A stretch of 40,989 nt of DNA from Tistlia consotensis USBA 355 (GTDB taxonomy: Bacteria; Pseudomonadota; Alphaproteobacteria; Kiloniellales; DSM-21159): positions 1 through 40,989 of the forward strand of contig NZ_FWZX01000046.1 in assembly GCF_900177295.1 (NCBI RefSeq), read 5' to 3'. Under the pieces are notes generated by a model, which was given only the letters and a program-made list of their open reading frames with translations, was not told the DNA's origin and did not search any database. A program made the translations under genes and the position numbers. Positions 1-6,865 of the stretch are shown one piece after another (the stretch's first letter is position 1; every line of letters begins with the position of its first letter).

Positions 1-156
1 GTTCCGCTGGCCGGGCCTCAGCGGGTCGATACGGGCGGCACGCTCAACATCCGGATTGACAGCGACGGCCGCCCGCGCGTCACTGAGGCACGTCCGAACG
101 ATCGCCGCTCCGACTGGGCGATTGACACCGGGCTCGTGATGGCCATGCCGAACTAG
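1..156 (+). CDS. C-terminal fragment of a probable phage tail (tape-measure-like) protein
   Basis: An open frame enters from the left edge and gives 51 residues ending at TAG (154-156). It contains the stretch GGTLNIRIDSDGRPRV followed by a PND motif and DTGLVMAMPN at the C-terminus. A short beta-rich tail with 'I.IDSDGRPRV', 'PND' and 'DTGL' resembles the ends of tail tape-measure proteins in tailed phages and prophages; this is recalled family resemblance, not a search. The start lies outside the window. It sits about 310 bases from the 3' end of tRNA-Met, a common type of prophage or island insertion site. That the frame is coding is fairly likely; the product name is tentative. It could instead be another phage structural or host-modified tail component. 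Confidence 0.5.
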   Translation, partial: VPLAGPQRVDTGGTLNIRIDSDGRPRVTEARPNDRRSDWAIDTGLVMAMPN

Positions 157-187
157 GCCAACTCAACCGTCACGATCAAGGGCGCTG

Positions 188-231
188 GTGCCAAATCGGC
201 TGCCGATTAGTGCCAAATCTCGCGCCGCGCT
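188..231 (+). repeat. Tandem pair of 22-bp repeat units (copy A)
   Basis: Two adjacent 22-mers start at 188 and 210. Both begin GTGCCAAATC and both carry GCCG at the same internal position. The second unit shares a 17-bp exact match (214-230) with copy B at 365-381. Over 40 bp (191-230 against 342-381) 32 positions agree. The two-helical-turn spacing is what protein binding to one DNA face would need. Confidence 0.7.
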
Positions 232-338
232 ACAAGATGCGCAACGAGGCCGGGAGGAGACCTTAAGAGGGCGTTCAAGCCAAGTTCAAACTGGCCACCA
301 GGCCTGAACATCGAGGGCCTTGGCCGGAACCCCTTCCG

Positions 339-382
339 GTCTCAAAGCGGTCGCCGATCGGTCTCAAATCTCGCGCCGCGCG
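339..382 (+). repeat. Tandem pair of 22-bp repeat units (copy B)
   Basis: Two adjacent 22-mers start at 339 and 361. Both begin GTCTCAAA and match copy A in the pattern GT..CAAA.C....GCCG. Copies A and B lie 151 bp apart in the same orientation. Arrays of about 22-bp sites are typical of transposase-binding ends in the Mu, Tn7 and IS21 groups; that assignment is inference. Confidence 0.7.
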
Positions 383-464
383 ACACTTGCCGTCGAGTGA
401 ACCGCGGCACCCAATCCATTCCCGGATGAGTTCCGAGAAGGATCTGATTTTGCCGGAGAATCCT

Positions 465-541
465 TGGTAGCGGGGGAGGGATTCGAACCCCCGACACGCG
501 GATTATGATTCCGCTGCTCTAACCAACTGAGCTACCCCGCC
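465..541 (-). tRNA. tRNA-Met (CAT anticodon), elongator type
   Basis: The minus strand reads GGCGGGGTAGCTCAGTTGG at the 5' end (541 downward) and has a GTTCGAATCC T-arm. The anticodon stem GCGGA/TCCGC closes the 7-base loop ATCATAA, giving anticodon CAT. The acceptor stem pairs fully with one G-T at the first pair, and CCA is encoded (465-467). The length with CCA is 77. The first pair, the D-arm and the anticodon stem match elongator methionine tRNA rather than initiator tRNA, which has a mismatched first pair and GGG/CCC in the anticodon stem. A lysidine-modified tRNA-Ile2 also has CAT but is less likely. Confidence 0.93.
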
Positions 542-555
542 GCCAGGAGGCCGAC

Positions 556-585
556 CCTATATGGCGGCGGGTCGCGGGCTGTCAA
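556..585 (-). promoter_or_regulatory. Sigma-70-type promoter for tRNA-Met
   Basis: On the minus strand a perfect -35 TTGACA (585-580) is followed after 18 bases by TATAGG (561-556). Initiation would fall about 8 bases before the tRNA 5' end at 541. This is the clearest housekeeping promoter in the window. Confidence 0.75.
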
Positions 586-684
586 GCCGCTTGGCGCCGC
601 CGCTCCGGCCATGCGGGAGGCGGGCAGGGGGGCTGCTGCTTCGGCGCTGGATTCGGCGCCCCGGGGCTCTAGGCTCGGGGCTGC

Positions 685-1719
685 ATGGCCGCCTCCGCCT
701 CCCCGGACCGCGCCGCCGAGACGGCGGGCGCCCAGACCCGCGCCCCAGGCCCCGGCCGCGGCCCCGACTGTGGCCCCGTCGGCGGCCGCGCGCCGGCCTT
801 CGGGCACGGCGCCGGACACGGCGTGGGCCAGGCCGGGCGCGGCATCGCGCTGATGCTGCTCTCGACCCTGTTCTTCGCCGGCATGAACGCCTCGGTGAAG
901 AGCCTGGGGCCGGCGATCCCGACCGAGCAGGTGCTGTTCTTCCGCAACCTCTTCGCCCTGCTGCCGGTCGCGGCCATGGTCTGGCGCGCCGGCAGCCTGT
1001 CGGTGCTGAAGCCGAACCGGCCGCTGCAGCACGTCTGGCGCGCCGCCGCCGGCCTCGTCTCGCTCGGCACCTTCTTCTGGTGCTACGCCCGCCTGCCGCT
1101 GGCCGACGTCATCGCCGTCTCCTTCTCGGCGCCGCTGTTCGTCACGGCCCTGTCGCCCTGGCTGCTCGGCGAGGCGGTCGGGCCGCGGCGCTGGGCGGCG
1201 GTCGTCGTCGGCTTCCTCGGCACGCTGCTGATCGTCCGCCCCGGCCAGTCCGGCTTCGATCCCCAGCTGCTGCTGGTCCTGGTCGCGACCTTCTTCTACG
1301 CCCAGGTGCTGATCTCGGTGCGCAAGCTCAACCGCACCGACACGCCGACCGCGATCGTCTTCTGGTACCTGGTGATCTCGGTCGCCGCGACCGCCCTGGC
1401 GCTGCCCTTCGTCTGGGTGACGCCGAGCCTGCAGGGCTGGCTGCTGCTGATCGGCCTCGGGCTGTTCGGCGGCGTCGCCCAGCTGATCGTCACCGCCGCC
1501 TTCCGCTACGCCGACGCCGCGGTGCTGGCGCCCTTCGACTACGCCTCGATCCTCTGGGGCTCGACCCTGGGCTGGCTGATCTGGGGCGAGGTGCCCAAGC
1601 ACACGCTCTGGGCCGGCGCCGCCGTGCTGATCGCCAGCGGCCTCTACATCGCGCACCGCGAGGCCCGGCTCGGCCTGCTCGGCCGCGCCCGGCGGCGCGC
1701 GCCGCCGGCGGAGCTGTAG
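685..1719 (+). CDS. DMT (EamA) family transporter
   Basis: A membrane transporter of the drug/metabolite superfamily, with two EamA repeats of about five helices each after a Pro/Gly/Ala-rich cytoplasmic leader of roughly 52 residues. The hydrophobic part starts at GIALMLLSTLFFAGMNASVK and ends in HRE plus a basic tail. The helix pattern (LFFRNLFALLPV, VIAVSFSAPLFVTAL, PFDYASILWG) is typical of alphaproteobacterial members related to the Rickettsia S-adenosylmethionine carrier group, but substrate cannot be read from sequence. The total of 344 aa is longer than the usual ~300. The leader suggests the true start may be GTG at 823 or ATG at 853; neither has a strong ribosome-binding site, so 685 is kept as the longest ATG start. 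It stands alone ahead of hspQ. Confidence 0.8.
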   Translation: MAASASPDRAAETAGAQTRAPGPGRGPDCGPVGGRAPAFGHGAGHGVGQAGRGIALMLLSTLFFAGMNASVKSLGPAIPTEQVLFFRNLFALLPVAAMVWRAGSLSVLKPNRPLQHVWRAAAGLVSLGTFFWCYARLPLADVIAVSFSAPLFVTALSPWLLGEAVGPRRWAAVVVGFLGTLLIVRPGQSGFDPQLLLVLVATFFYAQVLISVRKLNRTDTPTAIVFWYLVISVAATALALPFVWVTPSLQGWLLLIGLGLFGGVAQLIVTAAFRYADAAVLAPFDYASILWGSTLGWLIWGEVPKHTLWAGAAVLIASGLYIAHREARLGLLGRARRRAPPAEL

Positions 1720-1826
1720 GGCGGGGCGGCGCCGCAAATCCACAAGGCCATCCGGGATTTGATTTCCGCGGCGGCGGCGGCGATGTTAGGGCTGTCCTCC
1801 GAGCCAGCCGGAAGCCTCAGCCCGAC

Positions 1827-2156
1827 ATGCCCGTGCGCATCGCCAAGTTCGAGATCGGCCAGATCGTCAAGCACCGCTTCTTCCCGTTCCGCGGTGTCGT
1901 CTTCGACGTCGACCCGGTGTTCGCCAACACCGAGGAGTGGTGGCAGGCGATCCCCGAGGAGGTGCGGCCCTCCAAGGACCAGCCCTACTACCACCTCTAC
2001 GCCGAGAACGAGCAGACGACCTACGTCGCCTACGTCTCGGAGCAGAACCTGCTGCCCGACGACAGCGGCAAGCCGGTCTCCCACCCCGAGATCCCCAAGG
2101 CCTTCGCCGGCATGGCCGAGGGCCGCTACCTGCCGCGCGGGCGGCCGGTCAACTAG
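1827..2156 (+). CDS. hspQ: Heat shock protein HspQ
   Basis: A small cytoplasmic protein of 109 aa with the YccV/HspQ fold. Recognisable blocks are KFEIGQIVKHRFFPFRGVVFDVDP, then EEWW, YYHLYAE, and YVAYVSEQNLLPD. In enterobacteria HspQ binds hemimethylated DNA in vitro and acts as a specificity-enhancing factor for Lon protease; that is family knowledge, not visible here. The ATG at 1827 starts directly before the conserved KFxIGQ block and gives the usual family length. It lies 107 bases after the DMT transporter and 20 bases before the Cache protein. No heat-shock promoter is obvious. Confidence 0.93.
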   Translation: MPVRIAKFEIGQIVKHRFFPFRGVVFDVDPVFANTEEWWQAIPEEVRPSKDQPYYHLYAENEQTTYVAYVSEQNLLPDDSGKPVSHPEIPKAFAGMAEGRYLPRGRPVN

Positions 2157-2176
2157 CGCCGGAGCGGGCCGGCGGC

Positions 2177-2686
2177 ATGGCGCGAACCGGCGGCAGCTCG
2201 ACCGGCGCCGGCCGCCGCGACGCCCTGGCTGCCCTGCTGGCCCTGCTGGCCCTGGCGGGCCTGCTGCTGGCGCGGCTGCCGCTGGCCTGCGCCGCCGACG
2301 ATCGCCAGGCCGTCGTCGAGATGGTCGAGGCGGCGGCGCGGGCGCTCGAGACCTACGGCTTCCCGCGGGCGCTGGAGCACGGCGCGGACGGCACCTGGGC
2401 GCGCCCGGACGCCGGCCTCTACATCTTCGTCCTCGACCGCCTGGGCACCCTGCTGCTGCATCCGGACCGGCGCATGGAGGGCCGCAACATCGCCGGCGTC
2501 CGCGACGCCGACGGCAAGCCCTTCATCCGGGACATCATCGTTGCCTCCGTCGCGCATCCCGGGGGCGTCTGGACCAGCTACCTCTGGCGCTCCGCGACCA
2601 GCGGCCAGCTCGGCACCAAGCACACCTACGCCAAGGCCGTCGGCGACATGATCGTCTGCGCCGGCTACGTCGCCGCCGAGGCCTGA
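2177..2686 (+). CDS. Secreted stand-alone Cache-domain protein
   Basis: 169 aa. The N-terminus is basic (MARTGG...RR) followed by a long Leu/Ala-rich segment ending in CAADDR, consistent with a cleavable signal peptide or a single anchor helix. The rest reads as one single-Cache-2 sensor domain: an opening helix (QAVVEMVEAAARALETYGF), then GLYIFVLDRLGTLLLHP, GRNIAGVRDADGKPF and a final YAKAVGDMIVCAGY. Such domains usually sit on chemoreceptors or kinases and bind small carboxylates. Here no signalling domain follows, so it is a soluble or tethered periplasmic ligand binder. It is 115 bases ahead of the aapJ operon, from which it is separated by the 2713-2750 palindrome. Confidence 0.75.
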   Translation: MARTGGSSTGAGRRDALAALLALLALAGLLLARLPLACAADDRQAVVEMVEAAARALETYGFPRALEHGADGTWARPDAGLYIFVLDRLGTLLLHPDRRMEGRNIAGVRDADGKPFIRDIIVASVAHPGGVWTSYLWRSATSGQLGTKHTYAKAVGDMIVCAGYVAAEA

Positions 2687-2705
2687 GCCCGCCGCGCAGA
2701 GTCTC

Positions 2706-2735
2706 TTGGAGCCGTTATCTGTTATGTGTTATAGC
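2706..2735 (+). promoter_or_regulatory. Candidate promoter of the aapJQM-gntR-lyase operon
   Basis: TTGGAG (2706-2711) and TATAGC (2730-2735) are separated by 18 bases. The -10 element falls inside the centre of the 16-bp-arm palindrome, so a repressor bound there would directly block RNA polymerase. Confidence 0.4.
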
Positions 2736-2750
2736 ACATAACAGATAACG
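2713..2750. promoter_or_regulatory. Perfect palindrome, probable operator for the GntR regulator
   Basis: The arms CGTTATCTGTTATGTG (2713-2728) and its exact complement (2735-2750) flank six bases. It is AT-rich in a very GC-rich setting and lies 51 bases before aapJ. The operon encodes its own GntR/FCD regulator at 6111, and that class binds short palindromes, so autoregulation is the simplest reading. A transcript hairpin is also possible, but there is no T-run and the arms are AT-rich, so a terminator is unlikely. Confidence 0.65.
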
Positions 2751-2801
2751 ATGGGCCGCCGGCAAGCGGCCCCGAGGCACCAACGAACAGGGGGTTCTGA
2801 C

Positions 2802-3842
2802 ATGATCAGAAAGGCGGTAGCGGCCGGCTTTGCGGCTGCGGCTCTGGCTTGCACCATCGGCTCGGCCCAGGCCGAGGGCACCGGCAAGGGCGATCTGCTC
2901 GACGCCATCAAGGCGCGCGGCGAGCTGCACTGCGGCACCCTGAACTACCTGCCGGGCGTTGGCTTCCTGGACGACAAGGGGCAGTGGTCGGGCTTCGACG
3001 TCGACTTCTGCAAGGCCGCGGCGGCGGCGATCCTGGGCGACGCCTCCAAGGTCAGGTTCACGGCGCTGACCGGCGCACAGATGTTCCCGGCCCTGCAGTC
3101 GGGCGAGATCGACATCCTGTCGCGCAGCGTCACCGACACGATCTCGCGCGAGACCAAGCTCGGGCTCGACTTCATCGGCCCGAACCACCTGACCGGCCAG
3201 GGCTTCATGGTCCACAAGTCGGCCGGCGTGACCGACGTCAAGGGCCTCGACGGCGCCACGATCTGCGTGCTGGCCGGCACGGTGACCGAGGGCTATCTCG
3301 CCGACTGGTTCCGCGCCCACGGCATGAGCTTCACGCCGGCGGCGGCCGAGAACAGCGACCAGATGTTCTCGATGTACTTCGACGACCGCTGCGACGCGGT
3401 GACCATGGAGCCGCCCTACCTGGCGATCCGCCGCTCGCGCTCGGCCGATCCGGCGGCGCACGTCATCCTGAAGACGCTGATCGCCAAGTCCTTCGAGGCG
3501 CCGGTGATCCTCGAGGGCAGCCCGAAGCTGCGCGAGGTCCTGCAGTGGATGCACTGGGGCATGGTGACCGCCGAGGAGCTGGGCATCACCTCGGCCAACG
3601 CCGCGCAGATGAAGGCCGGGTCGAAGGACCCGGTGGTCCGGCGCTTCCTCGGCGTCGAGGGCACGATCGGCCAGGACATGGGCGTGCCGAACGACTGGAT
3701 GCTCCAGGTCGTCGAGGCGGTCGGCAACTACGGCGAGATGTACGACCGCAACCTCGGCAAGGACTCCAAGCTCGGCGTGCCGCGGGGCATGAACGCCCTG
3801 TGGCGCGACGGCGGCGCGATGATCGCTCCCGGATGGCAGTGA
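2802..3842 (+). CDS. aapJ: General L-amino acid ABC transporter, substrate-binding protein (AapJ type)
   Basis: A periplasmic solute-binding protein of 346 aa. The signal peptide is MIRKAVAAGFAAAALACTIG with cleavage near SAQA-EG. The mature part carries the AapJ/BztA pattern: ELHCGTLNYLPGVGF, GFDVDFCKAAAAAILGD, LTGAQMFPALQSGEIDILSR and GLEAR-type C-terminal elements (VPRGMNALW). Aap-type proteins bind a broad range of L-amino acids and hand them to AapQM. ATG 2802 follows AGGGGG at a suitable distance and sets a proper signal peptide. It is first in an operon with aapQ, which starts ten bases before its stop. Family assignment is firm; the exact ligand is not known. Confidence 0.9.
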   Translation: MIRKAVAAGFAAAALACTIGSAQAEGTGKGDLLDAIKARGELHCGTLNYLPGVGFLDDKGQWSGFDVDFCKAAAAAILGDASKVRFTALTGAQMFPALQSGEIDILSRSVTDTISRETKLGLDFIGPNHLTGQGFMVHKSAGVTDVKGLDGATICVLAGTVTEGYLADWFRAHGMSFTPAAAENSDQMFSMYFDDRCDAVTMEPPYLAIRRSRSADPAAHVILKTLIAKSFEAPVILEGSPKLREVLQWMHWGMVTAEELGITSANAAQMKAGSKDPVVRRFLGVEGTIGQDMGVPNDWMLQVVEAVGNYGEMYDRNLGKDSKLGVPRGMNALWRDGGAMIAPGWQ

Positions 3843-5056
3843 TCGATGCCGGCGGCGAGGGCGGCGCGGGCCACGGTGCGCGTGGGGACGCACCGCGGCC
3901 GGCGCGCCCTCCCGGGCGCCGCCGTCGGCGGCGCCCGGGCCTCGTCGCCCAGGTTCTCTTCCTGCTGGTCGTTGCGGCGCTGGCCTGGGCGGTCGTGCAG
4001 ACCGCCGCGGGCAACCTCGACCGGCTGTCGGTGCATTCCGGCTACGGCTTCCTGTGGGAGAAGGCGCCCTTCGAGCTCGGCGAGAGCCTGATCCCCTACA
4101 AGGCCGGCGACAGCTACCTGCGCGCCTTCGAGGTCGGCGTGCTGAACACGCTCAAGGTCGCCTTCCTGGGCATCCTGCTCTCGACGCTGCTCGGCCTGGT
4201 GGTCGCGCTCGGCCAGCTCTCGCCGAGCGTCGTGCTGGCGCGGGTCTGCCGCAGCTACGTCGAGGTCGCCCGCAACGTGCCGCTGCTGCTGCAGCTGATC
4301 TTCTGGCACACCGTCCTGACCCGGGCGCTGCCGCCGGTCCGCCGCGCGCTGTCGCCGGTCGAGGGCGTCTACCTGACCAACCGCGGCGTCTTCCTGCCGG
4401 TGCCGCTCGACGACCCGGCCTACGGCGCCGTCGCCGCCGCGGCGCTGGCCGGCGCGCTGCTGGCGCCGGCCGTGTGGCTGGCGTGCCGTCGCCGCGCCCG
4501 GCTCGGCCGCCGGGTCGCGCATCCGCTGCGCTGGACCCTGGCGGCGCTGCTGCTGCCGCCGCTCGCGGCCTTCCTGGCGGCCGGCGCGCCGCTCGCCGTC
4601 GAGGCGCCGCAGCTCAGGGGCTTCAACTTCGTCGGCGGCCTGACCGTGACGCCCGAGCTGCTGGCCATGCTGCTCGGCCTGACGATCTACACCGCCGCCT
4701 TCAACGCCGAGATCATCCGGGCCGGCATCCTCGGGGTGCCGCGCGGCCAGACCGAGGCTGCGATCGCCCTCGGCCTGACGCGCCCCCGGGTGATGCGCCT
4801 GGTCGTGCTGCCGCAGGCGCTGCGCATCATCCTGCCGCCGATCACCAACTCCTGCCTGAACCTGACCAAGGAGAGCTCGCTCGCGGTGGCGATCGGCTAC
4901 CCGGAGCTGGTGCGCGTCGCCAACGTCACGCTGACCCAGACCGGCCAGGCGATCGAGTGCATCTCGATCATCATGCTGGTCTATCTGATCCTCAGCCTGA
5001 TCACCTCGGCGCTCCTCAACTGGATGAACGCCCGCGCGCGGCTGGTCGCCCGATGA
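3833..5056 (+). CDS. aapQ: General L-amino acid ABC transporter permease (AapQ type)
   Basis: A membrane permease of 407 aa. An Arg-rich cytoplasmic leader precedes the first helix (VLFLLVVAALAWAVVQTA). The AapQ/BztB hallmark GYGFLWEKAPFELGESLIPY follows, then LRAFEVGVLNTLKVAFLGIL. A long loop/helix insertion comes between the first helices and the core, and the EAA loop is near EAAIALGLTRPRVMRLVVLPQ. The start at 3833 overlaps the aapJ stop, and the stop overlaps the aapM start (ATGA). It should pair with AapM to form the channel. The length matches the family. Energy must come from an ATPase encoded elsewhere, because none lies in this operon. Confidence 0.9.
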   Translation: MAVIDAGGEGGAGHGARGDAPRPARPPGRRRRRRPGLVAQVLFLLVVAALAWAVVQTAAGNLDRLSVHSGYGFLWEKAPFELGESLIPYKAGDSYLRAFEVGVLNTLKVAFLGILLSTLLGLVVALGQLSPSVVLARVCRSYVEVARNVPLLLQLIFWHTVLTRALPPVRRALSPVEGVYLTNRGVFLPVPLDDPAYGAVAAAALAGALLAPAVWLACRRRARLGRRVAHPLRWTLAALLLPPLAAFLAAGAPLAVEAPQLRGFNFVGGLTVTPELLAMLLGLTIYTAAFNAEIIRAGILGVPRGQTEAAIALGLTRPRVMRLVVLPQALRIILPPITNSCLNLTKESSLAVAIGYPELVRVANVTLTQTGQAIECISIIMLVYLILSLITSALLNWMNARARLVAR

Positions 5057-6114
5057 CCACGCGCCTGGCCCACCGCCTGCCGCCCCGGCTCGCCGTGCTG
5101 GTCGAGACGCCGGCCGTCGCGCTGGTCAACCTCGGCGTCCTGGCGCTGCTCGTCGCGGCGCTGCCGCCGCTGCTCGACTGGGCGGTCTTCTCGGCGGTCT
5201 GGCGGGCCGACGACATGCGCGGCTGCCCGCCCGCCGGCGGCGCCTGCTGGGCCTTCATCGGCGACAAGGCGCGGCTGATCTTCTTCGGGCTCTATCCCTA
5301 CGGCGAGCAGTGGCGCGCGGCACTGGCCACGGCGCTGCTGGTCGCGCTGGTCGTGGTCTCGCTCAACCCGCGCTGCTGGAGCCGGCGCCTGGCCCTGGCC
5401 TGGGGGCTCGGCCTGGCCGTCTACAGCCTGCTGATGTGGGGCGGCCTGCTCGGCCTCGCGCCGGTCGAGTCGGCCTACTGGGGCGGCCTGCCGCTGACCG
5501 TCCTGCTGACCGTCTTCGGCGTCTTCTTCGGCCTGATCCTGGCCGTGCCGGTCGCCCTGGCGCGCTTCTCGGACCTGCCGGTCTTCAAGGCGGCGGCGAC
5601 GCTCTACGTCGAGCTGGTGCGCGGCGTGCCGCTGATCAGCGTGCTGTTCATGGCCTCGGTGCTGCTGCCGATCTTCCTGCCCGACGGCTTCACGCCGAGC
5701 GGCCTGGGGCGGGTGCTGGCCGGCATCGTCCTGTTCTTCACCGCCTACATGGCCGAGGTGCTGCGCGGCGGCCTGCAGGCGATTCCGCGCGGCCAGTACG
5801 AGGCCTCGCGCTCGCTCGGGCTGTCCTATCCGGTGATGATGGCCAGGGTGGTGCTGCCGCAGGCCTTCCAGACGATCCTGCCGGCGCTGATCAACCTGAT
5901 CATCGCGGCGCTGAAGGGCACCTCGCTGGTCGTCATCGTCGCGATGCTGGACCTGCTGGGCGCCGCCCAGGCCGCCCTGGCCGACCCCGACTGGATCGGC
6001 TTCTACGTCGAGGACTATGTCTTCGTCGCCGCCGTCTACGCGATCATGTGCGGCAGCATCTCGTGGTACGGGCGCCGCGTCGAAAGAAACCTGGGGAGCG
6101 CGCAGAGTCGATGA
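5053..6114 (+). CDS. aapM: General L-amino acid ABC transporter permease (AapM type)
   Basis: Partner permease of AapQ, 353 aa. The AapM/BztC signature CWAFIGDKARLIFFGLYPYGEQWR is split around residue 60-80. It is followed by helices and by PLTVLLTVFGVFFGLILAVP, with the EAA loop at YEASRSLGLSYPVMMARVVL. It uses an ATGA overlap with aapQ and another with the downstream gntR, indicating translational coupling. In rhizobia the next gene is aapP (the ATPase); here that slot is taken by a regulator. It is somewhat shorter than rhizobial AapM (about 380 aa) but the membrane core is complete. Confidence 0.9.
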   Translation: MTTRLAHRLPPRLAVLVETPAVALVNLGVLALLVAALPPLLDWAVFSAVWRADDMRGCPPAGGACWAFIGDKARLIFFGLYPYGEQWRAALATALLVALVVVSLNPRCWSRRLALAWGLGLAVYSLLMWGGLLGLAPVESAYWGGLPLTVLLTVFGVFFGLILAVPVALARFSDLPVFKAAATLYVELVRGVPLISVLFMASVLLPIFLPDGFTPSGLGRVLAGIVLFFTAYMAEVLRGGLQAIPRGQYEASRSLGLSYPVMMARVVLPQAFQTILPALINLIIAALKGTSLVVIVAMLDLLGAAQAALADPDWIGFYVEDYVFVAAVYAIMCGSISWYGRRVERNLGSAQSR

Positions 6115-6824
6115 GCGAGCAGGAACCGAAGCTGGCCGAGCCGGATCCCTCCGCGGGCGGAGCGGCCATCCTGGACGAGCTGTCGCGCGGGGCGACGCTG
6201 ACCGACCGGGTCTACGCCCGCCTCCGGCGCGGCTTGCTGGTCGGCTTCTGGGCGCCGGGCGAGAAGCTCTCGGCCCGCCAGATCGCCCGCGAGATGAACG
6301 TCAGCATGACGCCGGTGCGCGAGGCCATGATGCGCCTGGCCACGGAGGGCGCGCTGGAGATGACCGAGACCCGCGCCTTCCGCGCGCCGGAGCTCGGCCG
6401 GGCCGCCTACCGCGAGCTGGTGCGCGTCCGCCTGGCGCTGGAGCCGATGGCCGCCGGCCTCGCCGCGGCGCGCATCGAGCCGTCCCAGGTCGCGGCGATC
6501 GAGGCGCTCAACGAGCGGCTCGCGGCGCATCTGCGACAGGACCAGTTCCACCAGGCGCTGGAGGTCGACTCCCAGCTGCACCTCGCGATCTACGAGGCGG
6601 CCGGCCAGCCGCTGCTGCTCTCGATCATCGACGGGCTGCTGCTGCGCGCCGGCCCGACCCGCACGCGCCTGTCCTATGCCTACCGCAAGTCGCTCGCCGG
6701 CTACGAGCACCATCGCCGGCTGATCGCGGCCCTGCGCGTGCACGACGCTGCCGCCGCCGAGGCGGAGGTCGCCGCGGACCTGGAGGAGGGCGCGGCGATG
6801 ATCCTCAACATCCTGCCCGGCTAG
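6111..6824 (+). CDS. GntR family regulator, FadR/FCD subgroup
   Basis: A cytoplasmic transcription factor of 237 aa. The winged helix-turn-helix spans about residues 25-95 (DRVYARLRRGLLVGFWAPGE, ARQIAREMNVSMTPVREAMM). An all-helical FCD ligand domain follows to about 230, with the expected metal-binding pattern D-x3-H in VDSQLHLAIYEAAG and the later H in YEHHRRLI. It overlaps aapM (ATGA), so it is co-transcribed with the transporter and precedes a PLP lyase. The likely role is an amino-acid- or derivative-responsive repressor of its own operon through the 2713-2750 palindrome. Family and fold are clear; target and effector are inference. Confidence 0.9.
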   Translation: MSEQEPKLAEPDPSAGGAAILDELSRGATLTDRVYARLRRGLLVGFWAPGEKLSARQIAREMNVSMTPVREAMMRLATEGALEMTETRAFRAPELGRAAYRELVRVRLALEPMAAGLAAARIEPSQVAAIEALNERLAAHLRQDQFHQALEVDSQLHLAIYEAAGQPLLLSIIDGLLLRAGPTRTRLSYAYRKSLAGYEHHRRLIAALRVHDAAAAEAEVAADLEEGAAMILNILPG

Positions 6825-6865
6825 GCCGGCGCAACCCCTTCGGAAGACAAGTCAGCGGAGTGACG

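Larger units (their letters stand above)
157..464. other. Non-coding stretch between phage-like fragment and tRNA-Met
   Basis: No credible gene lies in this 308-base stretch. It holds two pairs of 22-bp repeat units (listed separately) and, between them, a segment with TTCAA repeated 11 bases apart (near 269-285). Composition is less GC-rich than the neighbouring genes. It reads as the eroded edge of a mobile element rather than a promoter region for a resident gene. Confidence 0.5.

Noticed and set aside
465-541. Initiator tRNA-fMet or lysidine tRNA-Ile instead of elongator tRNA-Met
   Set aside because: The first acceptor pair is not mismatched and the anticodon stem lacks the three G-C pairs of the initiator; the body matches elongator tRNA-Met.
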